Source: Adiantum capillus-veneris (Eukaryota; Streptophyta; Polypodiopsida; Polypodiales; Pteridaceae). From it: a stretch of 64,000 bases of DNA. The notes under the pieces were generated by a model. The model ran no database searches. It saw only the letters and a program-made list of their open reading frames with translations, and was not told where the DNA came from. Shown here piece by piece: positions 1 through 11,443 of this stretch (positions within the stretch are counted from its first letter, which is position 1; every line of letters starts with the position of its first letter). Location: the NCBI GenBank assembly GCA_014529385.2, contig CM043944.1, positions 93,095,476 through 93,159,475 of the forward strand, in the 5' to 3' direction. The translations under genes and the position numbers were made by a program.

Positions 1-2718
1 AGTGATGAATAAAATATTTGACTTTATCAAAAACAACTCCAAATGTTTTCCTTCATCATCTGGATTGGAGAGGAAAATATATGATTGGTGGACAGAGATT
101 GTGACTATAATGCTTTGAAGTTAGCTCTATCAATAATGATGCCTTATCATGAAACTAGTTCTTTTACTAAAACAATTTCACCTTTTTTGAAAGCTTTTGG
201 ACATCTTTGTTACGTCTTTTTCTTTGAAAGCTCTAGATCTTGCTCTCTTCCAACATTTGTCTTCAAGTTATGATTTGGATGAAACATATTAAGGTGCTAG
301 GCTTTTGCATTTTTGAATAGATTCAAGAGGTCTTGTGAAACTTTCCCATTCTGGGATGATAGGCAAACACATACTACTACAAAGGAAAATCAGATATTTG
401 CGAATAGACGTAGACCACACTTGATTTCCAGCGTAATTTTCTTTCCAAATCAAAATACCCATGGAAATTCCATAAATACCCTTCGAATTTCAAACACTCC
501 CAAAATACCCATCATATTTTGCAAAAGAAATTCCCAGAATGCAATAAAAATTCCCAAAGTACCCATTCTTAAGAGATTAAGGATCTTGAAAGTAAATTTC
601 TTTCACAACTCTTCATAAGAAGATTGGTCCTCCCTCAATAGAAGAGGGTAGATCTAGGATTTTAAATGGTATCATGGGCTCTCTGGATAAAATTGCTCAT
701 TATTTGTTACACTCTACATTCATAAGCTCATTGCTGACAACTTTTGTGTAAGACACTGAAAGATAACCTAGACTGGTGTCAAAAGAATAAACTATGCAAA
801 ATTTGAAGCTGTCCATCAAAAAATGATACTAAGGTATTTTGATTTTCTTTGAAATTTGAGGTGTTTCGTGGTTCTCCACAAATTTCAGGGGTATTGTGAT
901 AATTTTCCCTTTCCATTAAATCTTACATGGTAAGTAACCTATTTCAAAGTGAATACGCCCTCAGCACGGTTCTGCAAATTGTATGTAATGGTAATCTTTC
1001 TTCCTCTATATTCTCTTTCATGTTCAATCAAACATGCGCTTCTTGTCCATAAGAGTTCAAAACATTACATGTCTAGACAAGACATCAGCGTCTACAATAA
1101 TTGTCAAGAGAAAACATTGTACTACTTCATTTTGCCAGTAGATAACCTATTTCAAAGGAGTAGTTTAATAAGTATCTTGGTTCATTTACAAACAATTCCC
1201 ATCTTCGAAAAGGATTATGTTCTTGCTATAATGGTTCATTTGAGCCGACACACTAGCTTTGTTCAACAAACGCCGTCCAACTATTGACATGAAAAAGAAA
1301 GGTTGAAACAAGGTGAAAAGTCACCATGGCCTACATAATAGGATGAGAAAGAGTGTGTTCAGACCCACTACTCACATGTTAAGTTTTAGACAAATTCTCA
1401 TTATAATTCCCACATTGCAGACTACGACAACATCATGAGCTGTTGCGAGGGAGGGAGCGTATGCCTAGCTAGGTGCGGTTGGGGGAAGGGGAGTGCCGGC
1501 CTGCCCTTGCTAACGTTACATGGAGGGGCATGTCACATGGACAATAGCTCTATGTGCCCTACGCTAATATGACCTCAGCGCCAAGGTTAGTCCAGAAAGG
1601 CCTAGGAAATGATGTATGGAAATCATAGTACCATGGGACGCATCCCGAACAATTGGGACGGGAATGGGGGGTGAGGCTTAGAGGGGAATCTTGTTTCCAC
1701 AAGAGGGGTTTGAAACAAGCAGAGGGGAACGTGGGGGGAACATGAGGACTGGAGGGACGGGAAGCCCAAAAGTGGGCGTCCCATGTTCCTAGGATGGAGA
1801 TCTTGCAAACCTGTTTGCAGGGCGACTTACATGTCTGGAATAGCTTATTACTATCAAACCATACAACATTATTTCTTGAAGATGGATGCCCATAAAGCCT
1901 TTGCGTGTCTTTTTTTATCATGGACACTTTGTCTTGACAACTGTGGCAGCCTACCGAGTGTCGTATGGTTTTGCACAGCCGAGGGAGCAATTTGACTGAA
2001 CACACTCCCAACTGTAGGCGCCTAGCATTCAGCCCAGCTAATCGTACAGTTAGTGCACTTTCAGTAGTCAAATGTTGAACATGAATAATGTCCCATCACA
2101 TGCCATCTCAGGCATTGGTTTAGTCTCCCCTGACCACAATCCTCTGTAAGAAATAGGTTCCCTTCCACTAAACATCAATAGACTCTAAAACTCCACGGAA
2201 GGGACTACAGCCACTTTTTAGATGGTATATGAAACATTGGCCTTGTACACCTCTGAGGATGGGCCCTCTACCTATATCTCACTGCATAGGAGCACTACCT
2301 AAAACTATCCACCCAACCATAGGAGCCCCATGCTTAATAATCTTGGCTTGGCTGTTCACACTTGGATGGACATGACCCAAGCCTACGTTGTGCTGGGATA
2401 CACAGCTCTGTGGCCGTCTAGGCCTCCTCAAATCCCATGTGGACTCCACCCTCAGTTGAAGTTTTTGTCTAGTTTGGTAGAAAGTGAAGGAGAGTAAAGG
2501 GGCATAAAACCCACATGCAATGTACTAGTGTATGGCCTGATATGAAAGAGGCCCATTTCTCAATGGAAAACCATCCTCTTTAAGTACAATGCTCTATTCA
2601 TGAACTTGTGATCACCTTGCACCTAGCACTCAAGATCGTGTTTATGAGTCCAAGCTAATTCATCTTGGAACCTAATTCGCTTGAGTCACATTGTCTACAC
2701 ACCCCTTCACTTGTGCAT
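1..2718. other. No gene recognised
   Basis: No reading frame here resembles a known protein, and the longest one (minus strand, 1559-2071) has no recognisable domain. Around 420-600 there is a degenerate run of short A-rich words containing AAATACCC and AAATTCC. The stretch 2310-2420 resembles the DNA just right of Gy-A at 12650-12725, which suggests old repeat DNA. Confidence 0.5.
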
Positions 2719-2769
2719 CATGGTTAGGCGTCACCCACCCTAGTTCACTTGGAGTTGTAGTATTTAACA
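2719..2769 (+). repeat. 3' end of an old LTR, copy 1
   Basis: A stretch of about 50 bp ending in TATTTAACA is repeated at 3763-3812 with a few differences. It is followed directly by TGGTATCAGAGCCG, the usual plant primer-binding site complementary to initiator tRNA-Met. This is how the end of a 5' LTR looks. The rest of the LTR could not be matched, so the element is badly decayed. Confidence 0.5.
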
Positions 2770-2783
2770 TGGTATCAGAGCCG
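2770..2783 (+). other. Primer-binding site (tRNA-Met type)
   Basis: TGGTATCAGAGCCG directly follows the LTR end AACA. It matches the common plant retrotransposon primer site. Confidence 0.6.
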
Positions 2784-3166
2784 GAAGGTGGTTAATGAGC
2801 AGGGCATTTCCTTTGCGCAGAGAGTTGCTAATGAAGGTTTAACAAAGAAAATGGTAAGGGTGCACTGATTTGCGAGGCATAAAAAATAGTAAAGGGAAGG
2901 GGAGATCGTCCAACTGCAGCCGTCGCTCGGGTTCAGAGCCCCTGAGCTGCAAACTCTGGAGACCCTCGTGGCCAGTGGTGGGATTTGCAAGGCCACTAAC
3001 GCTTGACTCAAGAGCATCGGACAACATCAAAAAAGGGGGGCGAACACCTGTTTTTTGGTACCATAAGATGGAGAGGTGAGCCGTCTATGGTAGGGTCTTC
3101 CTTCGTGACCACACGGCCTTGTAGATTCGGGTGGCAATACCAAGCAAGCATGAAGCGTTGAACCAG

Positions 3167-3235
<69 letters not shown>
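3167..3235. repeat. (CT)n(GT)n microsatellite
   Basis: About 16 bases of CT run straight into about 53 bases of GT. The tract lies inside the old LTR remnant. Confidence 0.95.
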
Positions 3236-3239
<4 letters not shown>

Positions 3240-3762
3240 TTTCTATCCGCGCCAGTTGCAGATAAATAAATTCCATTTTAAAAAAAGGAAAACAAAAGGA
3301 TAACGTTACCTCATCTCCACAATCATGCAAGCCATTGAAACTCAAGAGGCCAGTCCCACACACTGGCTACTGGCATTAAAGCACACTCGCTTGCAAGTGT
3401 TCTCACCTTTTGTTTGGGGCACTAAAATCCCCCAAATCTAGCCGTGAGTTTTCAAGTTCTTGCCCTTGATTGTACAAAGTCTGTTTTCTGTGAACACTGA
3501 CACTCACTGTAGATGTTAAGACACTGCTTGTGCGAGTCGCCAAGAAAGACCACCTCATGGAGCAGAAAATCGCCATCGTCACCACCTTTAATGGGAATAA
3601 TTTTTCGCCTGACAGAGCAAAACAATGTACTTGCTAATGCGCAAGGGGCTATGGCATTTAATAGAGCCTAATGATGAAGCATCAAGCTCAACGACAATTG
3701 CATCCAATCAAAAAGCTCTTGGGCTAATTGCCCAATCACATCATTTCACACATTGCTGGGAT

Positions 3763-3812
3763 CATGGACGTAGGCGTCACCCACCCTTGTTCACTTGGAG
3801 TAGTAATTAACA
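3763..3812 (+). repeat. 3' end of an old LTR, copy 2
   Basis: Direct repeat of 2719-2769, ending TAATTAACA. Together the two copies suggest an LTR element of about 1 kb whose inside has no recognisable gene. Confidence 0.4.
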
Positions 3813-3947
3813 CCCTCAAGCTCTACATACATTGTGCTCTATGCATCCATCTGTGCATGCCATATGTCCTCCATGGTCCCGATGCTATAGATGACGTGAC
3901 ATTGCCTCCCTCTGAAGCAAAGTTTACGTCCTTGTAAACATCCTTAA

Positions 3948-4296
3948 TGTTAGACTAACACCACTCTGTTGCTTCATAGGTCTAGGGCATGCACGTACGA
4001 CTAGTGTGCCTCCGAAATGGCCACCCATGCTTGCATATGCATATAGGCTGCACTGTCCAGCCACTCGCTTCAGGGCCAGCCAGCCGCCCACTGTTGTCTG
4101 GGCACCGACATATATATTTCCATATATGCTGGGTCATGGGGTATTTTCAAGGCAATTGCCCTACCTCCCCTTGGGCACCTATTTATGGGGCCAAGGGGGT
4201 ACCCACTTCCATCATCTGATACATTGTATTGAGGGTCTCTTGCTCTGATAGTCATGGGGGGTTGATCGCCCCCTCTTCCACACACTAGCGTTTTGT

Positions 4297-4368
<72 letters not shown>

Positions 4369-4384
4369 CACACGCGCACTCTCA
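3948..4384 (+). repeat. 5' LTR of the 3.9-7.4 kb element
   Basis: About 437 bp, matching 6995-7407. It contains TATATATTTCCATATATG-like sequence near 4110, a possible TATA region, and a long (CT)n tract (4298-4366) close to its 3' end. Confidence 0.88.
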
Positions 4385-4386
4385 CA

Positions 4387-4400
4387 TGGTATCAACAACT
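4387..4400 (+). other. Primer-binding site
   Basis: TGGTATCAACAACT, an imperfect match to the tRNA-Met primer site TGGTATCAGAGC, lies two bases after the 5' LTR. Confidence 0.7.
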
Positions 4401-6985
4401 TCAGGCTCTCCATGGGACTAATGCTTCACCATCAGCGAGAGGTTTTCCAAGGGATCAAATCAGCAGCGTTTATTTGCAGATCTGCCAGCGTTTTGCAAAA
4501 CAACGAGGCACGCGATGGAAGCAACATTTTCATTGTGGAGGACCTCTCCACCTGCGTTTATTGCTCCACCTGGCGTTTTTGCTTCTGGCTGCCAGCGCTA
4601 CCCTTTTTGGGACTTTTCATCGCCGGAAACCCCTCTGCTCCATTTGCGTTTTCAGCCAGATCTGCGTTTTTTGAATCTGCTACGTTTTTGGACAGTAAGG
4701 AAGCCTTTGCTGCTGCGTCTTTCAGTAAAGGGAGCGCTGGGCCTTGCCCTCTACAGATCTTGCCTACATCACCGCCTTGGCATCCGGTGCCTTGCCGGCC
4801 CGTATCCTCTCCATTCTTTTGTTTTGTTTTCGGAGTCAGGTAGGGCACGCCCGGTTGTTCCCCTCATACACCAAAAAAATATACAAGAAGAACGACCAGG
4901 ACTATGCACCCAGAAACCGAAGGCAGACGCTTTTGTCACTAGTTTCCTCTAGACTACGAGATGCCAAAATTATCTACACTCTTAGGGCCATGACTAATCC
5001 CTTGAGAGACCCATTTCGCCAACTTGATTTGAGCGTGATAGCGACCCAGTACCTCTGTCAGAGGCCCAGATACTGCGGACTTGCTTCGGTCTTCCCTTTG
5101 GAGTTGCCTTCTCCAGGTAACTTATCGCTCACCTCACTAAACTGCCTTTGAAACCCATCGGTTTTCCCCTAGGAAATGCCATACCCGCTTGGAAGGGCGT
5201 CGGCTCACAGGTGGCGTCTGCTGAGGTTGGTGGTGTCTCCCTTTTGCACCTCCCAACCCCTTTTAGGTGAAGTTGACCCCCCGGGGGGGAATGGCACTTG
5301 GGCACGTATCCTCTCCATTTCCACCAGATTTTGGCCATATACCACTGTTGTTTTCTCTGTTTCCAGGCCACTTGGGGTTGTGCCAAGGATTTACCATCCT
5401 CCTCATACCCTCTGCACCGCTCCGGACCATGCCGGGAGCGTACAAGCACGCTGAAAATCGCTGGACAGCAGCGTTTTCATCACATCGCAGTAGCGTTTTT
5501 GGGTGGACAACAGCCACATGGCTTGTGTTTTTTTCAGAGGATGGAGTTACCTCCTGCCGGGACACCATCCGATGGTGGTATATGCGGTCTCTCAGTGACT
5601 GCTCCAGTACTCACTATCTTCGACATTGGCTTGATCATTTACGGACGTACGATCCTTGGGAGATCCATTCAACCCAGCCATCATTCGGCAGTTGCGCACT
5701 CCAGAGGGGGTGGTGACTTGTGGTTTGCTATGGACACACCTATACACTCATCAGAGGAGTTCACACAGGATATGGCCATGCTCATGGCATATGAATTCCA
5801 CATTCCCAGAGAAGACACCACCATCTTGGGTGGACAGACAACTTGACCTCGACACGTCACATCACTTGCTTACACAGGAGCATCTACATGAACTTTCGGA
5901 GAGGATCTTGGATCTCTTCTTGGACAGGTTCATTGCTTGGCTCTACAGACACGAGTGGGCCTTCAGTGCTTTGGACTCTCTTGGAGTGTTTACCCGCGAG
6001 ATGCGGGAGATCAGGCATCCTGCGACTGCATCTGGAGTCACCCGGATCATGGCTTGGATGGTAGTGCAGTTGCTCTTCTACATTCCTGATCATTTGGATT
6101 GCTGCCTTTAGAGTTATTTACACTCACCTCGATAACCTTACAACAGACCTATCCCTAGACCTGGGCAGTAGGCCACTCCCAGCTCATTCACATTGAGAGC
6201 CACCGTTGTTGGAGCGAATTCTATTTTGGTTGACACCAGAGGATTGGAGGCAGGAGATACATGCAAGACGGCGTAGACAGATTGGTCTGACCTTTCCTCT
6301 TCTCAGAGGTTATTCACAACATAGACTGCTCAGTCTATTTTCCTTTTTCATACAGGATGATTACGGTGCACATAGCTTGGTCTGACCACACCTCTTCTTA
6401 GAGGCCCTTCACAACGTCGACTGTTGACTCTGGCTTTCCCCTCATCTTGGATTACCTTACCTACTAATAGGACACCATCCGGTGGTGGTCCGTGCGCTCT
6501 GCCGGTGACTGCTGCAGCTTACGGTAGCTTCTACAGTTTCCTTGTTTCAGAGGACGTTTACCACGTAGATTACTACATTTGGCCTTCCTGGAGTTTTTCA
6601 CAGCTTAGTCACCTGGCCACACTGAGTTACGGGTTCATGCATTGACAGGCTTCTGGTCATGCTCATGACAGTTCCCGGGTTTCTCATTTTCTCCAGACGG
6701 TTTGACTACAAACACCACATCCTATTGGGCAAAGACACTCGCAGGTCTATTGGCAGTTCTTTCACGACAAGGAGGTGTTTTCACACTCAATTCGGGACCT
6801 TCATGCAGTATCTTCACCCTGTATCGGCAGAGTACAACAATTCGCTACACTGCTCGTGATGGCACTTTACCATGGAGATCTCCCGAAGGTTGGCACACCC
6901 CAAACTGCTGCAGACATCGTAGCACACACCTTCATCCTTTGCCGCACATCTTTGGCTTCACGCGGTTTGTTCACCATCACGTGTT

Positions 6986-6994
6986 GAGAGGGGG
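6986..6994 (+). other. Polypurine tract
   Basis: GAGAGGGGG directly precedes the 3' LTR, the expected site for plus-strand DNA priming. Confidence 0.8.
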
Positions 6995-7315
6995 TGATAG
7001 ACTTACACCACTCTGCTGCTTCACAGGTCTAGGGCATGCATGTACGGCTAGTGTGCCTCTGAGCTGGCCACCCATGCTTGCATATGCGTATAGGCTGCAC
7101 TGTCCAGCCGCCCGCCGTCCACGTATATATTTCCATATATCATTTATGCTCAGTCGGGTATTTTCCAGGCATTTGCCCTACCTCCCCTTGGGCACCTATT
7201 TATGGGTCCAGGCGGGTACCCACTTCCATCATCTGGTACGTGTATTGAGGGTCTCTTGCTCTCATAGTCATGGGGGCCTGACCCCCTCTTCCACACACCA
7301 GCGTTTTGTGTTGTG

Positions 7316-7389
<74 letters not shown>

Positions 7390-7407
7390 CGCACACGTGC
7401 AATCGCA
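6995..7407 (+). repeat. 3' LTR of the 3.9-7.4 kb element
   Basis: Matches 3948-4384. Its (CT)n tract lies at 7321-7387, and the target duplication CTTAA follows at 7408-7412. Confidence 0.88.
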
Positions 7408-7412
7408 CTTAA

Positions 7413-8252
7413 CCCCTTAGGAGAGAAAATCATAAGGTGAAAAACTCTCCTAAATCGAGGTCATCTTAGAACTCCTTTATCCTCTTCAAGTGAGTTCTCT
7501 CATTGAAAACTCCTTGTTACCTTGAAAGTTTAGTGCTGTAAACTCTCACACCTTGACGGCAACCCCTAACCTCTTAGGTTCTTAGAGACACATAATTACG
7601 TTTGGCACCATAGTGCTTACAATACATAGACCAAGCATCCAATACTACTTGGTCGGACCATATGATGTCACCTCTTCTAGAGATCTTTAAACCACTAGCC
7701 AGGTGAGACCTCCAAAGATTATAGACGCTTGCCCAAAACGTTCGCCATTGTTGACTTGACATTTGTGGTTGTCTACCCATAAATTTCCTTGCTTCTTTCC
7801 AAGCCTAAAGTCTTCTTTTTTCATACAAATGAGGTCTCTTTTTATTTGGAAATTTATCCAGTCACCAATAGGTAGTTGCTTGCCATTCATTAACCACGAG
7901 TTTCTATACTCATCATTTTATAAGGGTAACAAATCTCCCTTACTTTTTCCCCGAGGATGTTATCTGTCTTTGGATAAAACTTCTTTGTCGAGTGTAATAG
8001 CTGCTTTTACCTTGGTGTTGGAAGCCGAGCACAAAAAACATAAAGTGGTCTCAAATGAAATCATGCGTCCCATACCATATGGCTCCAGTCAAGTTCACAT
8101 AGTTAAAAAGGTCTTTTTAAGAATCATAGATTCTTATTTGAGACTAGTATCCGAATCGCTAATCTATTATAACAACTAGGATGCCTCCATCATCTGAGTT
8201 TCCAGAAGCGAGGGACTAACGGGGACTAACTCAGATGGGTGGCTATCGAGTT
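7413..8252. other. No gene recognised
   Basis: Two overlapping minus-strand frames (7574-7780 and 7687-7890) are rich in Trp and Lys and could be decayed coding DNA, but no family can be named. Confidence 0.4.
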
Positions 8253-8426
8253 CATAGTTACCTGGATCAAGAATCGGAACGAAGGAACGGGGAACGACAA
8301 CGGGCATGGAACGTCATTCCCTGTTATGGATACTCACACTTGAAACATGGAACGAGGATTCGAAACGGCAAGTTGGAATGGGAACGGGGAACAGAGACCT
8401 GAAAATGGCCATTCCTTGTAACTATG
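8253..8426. mobile_element. MITE-like palindromic element, copy 1
   Basis: About 174 bp bounded by the inverted repeat CATAGTTAC / GTAACTATG. The inside is full of GGAACGGGAAC-type words on this strand. A relative in inverted orientation lies at 39168-39332, bounded by CATAGTTAT / GGTAACTATG. No coding capacity. I could not define a target-site duplication. Confidence 0.6.
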
Positions 8427-8721
8427 ATCCAGTTGCCTTCTACACGTGGGCCTACCGAGGGACTCAAGTGGCCATGCACAAATCACTTTTTGACCAAAAT
8501 TCTATTATACCCTCAGGTAGCCATAGCCATCTTTAAAGTTTAAATTATTACCACACTGTTTTAGTTGTCTCAAGGTGTGTTCCAAATGTAATGCCTTGAT
8601 CAAGGGTTTTTTAGTTTATGGACCTTGTCTTCCTTCCTGTAGTCCAAGATAGTTAAGCCTCTGATCAAGAGCTCTCCCTGTGAGCTCTCTGACTTAGGAG
8701 CACTGCAAAAGACTTACCACC

Positions 8722-9930
8722 TGTCACGTGACACATCCAACCCTATGTGTCTGTGGACAAGCTACAGCATGGACAGGGTTCAGTCAGTCTAGTCGAGTCT
8801 AGATTAGCAGTGATCTGGCACTTTTGTGAGTCTATTCGTAGACCGTGCATGCCCAATCACTTAGCATAGATGCATATCCTCTGGTTGCACACAGCATGAT
8901 CATCAGTATTCCCTTCAAGATCCATCACATTCAGTCACGGGAATTTTCCAGTGCATTTAGCCTATTTTCCCTATCTTTGGTATTTTCACTTATTATTTTT
9001 AAGTTACTTTCCAACAAAAGTAGGTAGGGCAATTTTGCTAAGTTAATATATAAGCAAACCCAAGTTAGCACTTTCTGGCAGAAGAGGCAGCAGGAGCACA
9101 TGCTCAACAAACACCTTCTCAGTAGAACCCCCAGCAGATCCTTGGCGTTTTGATCTCCCCATCCTCGCCGCAGACATCAGCCCCAACGTTTCTCTCAGTG
9201 CATCATTGCCATCACCACAGCTTGTGTAACGTTTTTGCAGACCATCATCAGCATCACAAGGTCCTGGCGTTTCCATCCATTGCATGATCGCCATCATCAG
9301 CAGGCAGCCCTAGCGTTTTCTGATTTTCAGCCAATCATCCACAAAGGCCCAGCGTTTTTACTAACGCTCAACAAGCATCAGCGTTTTTGGTTTTTCAGCC
9401 TTAGCGACATCAGGACAGCAGCATTTTCAGCCTATAGCAGAGCAGCAGATTCAGCCCCCATTGGTTGCAGAAGATCCCCCATTTTCAGCCCATAAAAACG
9501 CAGCCAAAACAGTCATTTTCAGCCACCGAAACAGTCCCGAAATTCAGCAGATAGAAGACCACAGATTTCAGCCCTAAGTCGTCGTCGTCATCACCGTCGT
9601 CATCATCGGCATAGCCCCAAGTTGCATCAGTCCATTGCATACGCATTGTACCACTTTGTGCAATCATAAGTAGACCACTCTCGCCCCAACTAGAGTGGGG
9701 CCTTCGGAGGAGGGTTTTACGTCGTCTCTGGTGTCGTATCTCTCTTCTCTCTCTATCTCTCAGTCTCATACACTTACACGCACATTGTCCATTCACTTTG
9801 TTTGTGATCATAGCACTTTCCATTAAGAACGGAAGGCTCTACCTTCCATAAGAACTAAAAGGAACCTTGAGCACACTTCGGAGCACTCATCTTGAGCAAA
9901 GCGCAAACAATCATTCCGCTGCACGTAACA
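8722..9930 (+). repeat. Gy-A 5' LTR
   Basis: Starts TGTCACGTGACA (a perfect 12-bp palindrome containing the G-box core CACGTG) and ends GTAACA. A TATA-like TTAATATATAAGC lies at about 9044-9056. Between 9140 and 9540 there are about ten copies of GCGTTTT/ATTTTCAGCC-type words. A hairpin is present at 9675-9698. Confidence 0.9.
9675..9698 (+). other. LTR hairpin, weakened copy
   Basis: Stem CCACTCT pairs with AGAGTGG around a 10-nt loop. The other LTRs of the family carry a longer stem with a 4-nt loop at the same place. Confidence 0.6.
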
Positions 9931-9931
9931 T

Positions 9932-9945
9932 TGGTATCAGAGCTT
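9932..9945 (+). other. Primer-binding site
   Basis: TGGTATCAGAGCTT follows LTR 1 by one base. It is the tRNA-Met type site. Confidence 0.85.
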
Positions 9946-10402
9946 TGGGAGTGTTCTGTATCACTCAAGGAAAGAACCACAAGAACCACAAGAATTTTTT
10001 GTTGCTTGTGGAGGTCGCACGAACCCAAGTTCGCTTGGGCGTGTCGATTCCTAATCGTATTTTGTTGAAGAGTGACAGGAATCCCAAGAAAGAAGGGCTT
10101 GTCCAGCCTCCCCTTGTGTCTCTTTTCACTCATTGAGAGCGGACCGTGCACTTAGCGGCCGGCCAATCGACGTGAGGTGGAAAAAAGCAACCTTGGTGTG
10201 AGCGCAAGGCCGCCAAGGGATGCGCCCGAGGAAAAGAGTAGAACTCGGGTGAAGAGAAGATCCTTCTCAAACGCGATTTACAAGCGAAAGAAAACCTCAA
10301 GAACCTCAAGAACCCCAAAATCCTCAAGAACCAAGCACCCAAGAATCCAAGACCCTCAAGAACCAAGTTCCTCGTGAACTTAAGAACCAAAGATTCTAGT
10401 GC

Positions 10403-11233
10403 ATGGTCGTCACCCGAAGCGGAATAGATACTTCGCATACAGGGGATGAGCATGAGAGAGGCGACGAAGGATTCTCCCCACCAGGAGATTTTTCCAACCC
10501 TCCCCCTTCGCCATCTACGCCACGAGTTGTTCTAACTCCTATGGAGATGATGGTCAAGTCAATGATGGACATGATGCTGGCACAACAAGAAGCGACTCGC
10601 ATTACGATGGAACGAAATGAAAGAAACACACTACAACAAGAAGAAGCGACTCACCTTACTTTAGAAGCGAATCGAGTTGCGTTGGCACAACAAGAAGCCA
10701 ATCGCCTTGCTTTCGAACGCGAGCGCGATGAACGAAAAGCAGAAAGACAAGCCGAGCGTGAAGCTCAAAGGGAGCTACGCACTCAAAAATTGCTTTCCCA
10801 AGTACTTGCCTCGAAGACCGAACCACCCAAAGATCGTGGGAGTTCATCAAGTGGCGCAAGCCACGACACGGATTCCAACCATCCAGTCACAGAGAAGTTG
10901 ACTTTCAGTAAGTATGACGGTAAGATGGATGCTACGGTTATTCATTCTTGGTTGCATCAATTTAATGCTTATTTTGCGACAACTAAGAAGACAGGAAATA
11001 GCAAGGTTTTGATGGCAGCTATGTACCTTGCCGGTGATGCCATTAATTGGTACCACGCATGGCAAGAGGCACAGCTAGCCGTGCACCTAGAGGCTGCTGA
11101 CGGATTCACGCCCCTTTCCTTCGATTGGGCTGATTTCCAAGACAAGCTCAAGGCGCGGTTTATGCCACCTCAGTACCTCGTACGATTGAAGGACGATTGG
11201 CGCTCTCTCAAGCAGGTCTCTAGACGAAGTTGA
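10403..11233 (+). pseudogene. Gy-A gag (truncated capsid protein)
   Basis: The 276-codon frame is the Ty3/gypsy gag precursor, which would form the virus-like particle in the cytoplasm. Residues 1-55 are acidic and Pro/Ser-rich. Residues 60-145 are a Gln/Glu/Arg-rich helical stretch with repeated AQQEA words, likely coiled coil. From about 165 (TEKLTFSKYDGKMDATVIHS) to about 272 lies the first part of the retrotransposon gag domain, including WYHAW and the FMPPQY motif. The frame ends just after RSLKQ, where the DNA jumps to the 3' tail shared with Gy-B, so the C-terminal half of the capsid domain and the zinc knuckle are lost. The start ATG is conserved with the Gy-B copy at 31330. Confidence 0.85.
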
Positions 11234-11443
11234 AGCAAGGAAGGAGCCACAAAGGACTTTGTGTCGCTTTCGGCGCGGCCCAAAGAAGCAAGCGTTGCAG
11301 ACCTTTATGAAGTTTAAGTACCGCACAACCCACACGTCAGAGTGGGCCGGCGAAGAGTCCCTTCCAGGATTCCGGATGTTCTTGGCGATCTCCCTCGACG
11401 CCATACAGTTCGGTACCAGTACCTCACTTTGAAAAGGAGGGGA
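11234..11443 (+). other. Gy-A 3' tail and polypurine tract
   Basis: About 200 bp matching, in inverse, 28343-28560 of Gy-B. It ends in AAAAGGAGGGGA (11432-11443), the polypurine tract abutting the 3' LTR. No open gene. Confidence 0.75.

Larger units (their letters stand above)
4385..6994 (+). other. Internal region without gag-pol
   Basis: Several open frames of 130-182 codons exist (for example 5298-5846 and 5656-6111), but none has a retroelement motif. Short blocks recur inside the region: a block around 5560-5600 resembles 6470-6515, and one around 6280-6320 resembles 6375-6420. The word GCGTTTT occurs repeatedly (near 4463, 4485, 4556, 4575, 4645, 5470 and 5495). A protein product is possible for 5656-6111, whose second half reads as a hydrophobic, helix-like stretch, but I cannot support a function. 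Confidence 0.45.
3948..7407 (+). mobile_element. Non-autonomous LTR retrotransposon, complete ends
   Basis: Both LTRs, a primer site, a polypurine tract and a 5-bp target duplication can be placed. CTTAA occurs at 3943-3947 and again at 7408-7412. The LTRs begin TGTTAGAC / TGATAGAC and end in CA. The primer-binding site starts at 4387, two bases after LTR 1, and the polypurine tract GAGAGGGGG (6986-6994) abuts LTR 2. The internal 2.6 kb holds no gag, protease, reverse transcriptase or integrase motif, so the element must have moved with enzymes from another element. The LTRs differ mainly in the length of the (CT)n tract and a few short indels. Confidence 0.88.

Noticed and set aside
1559-2071. 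170-codon minus-strand frame
   Set aside because: No recognisable domain, Cys/Ser/Pro-rich low-information sequence, overlapped by frames on the other strand.
4295-4843. 182-codon frame starting in a (CT)n tract
   Set aside because: The start is only the Leu-Ser reading of a microsatellite, and the frame covers the LTR end and primer site. No motif.
5298-5846. 182-codon frame inside the 3.9-7.4 kb element
   Set aside because: Overlaps two other equally long frames and has no retroelement or host motif. Length alone is not evidence.
9485-9823. 112-codon minus-strand frame with Asp repeats
   Set aside because: Antisense of the Gy-A LTR; the Asp run is the reading of a GTCGTC repeat.
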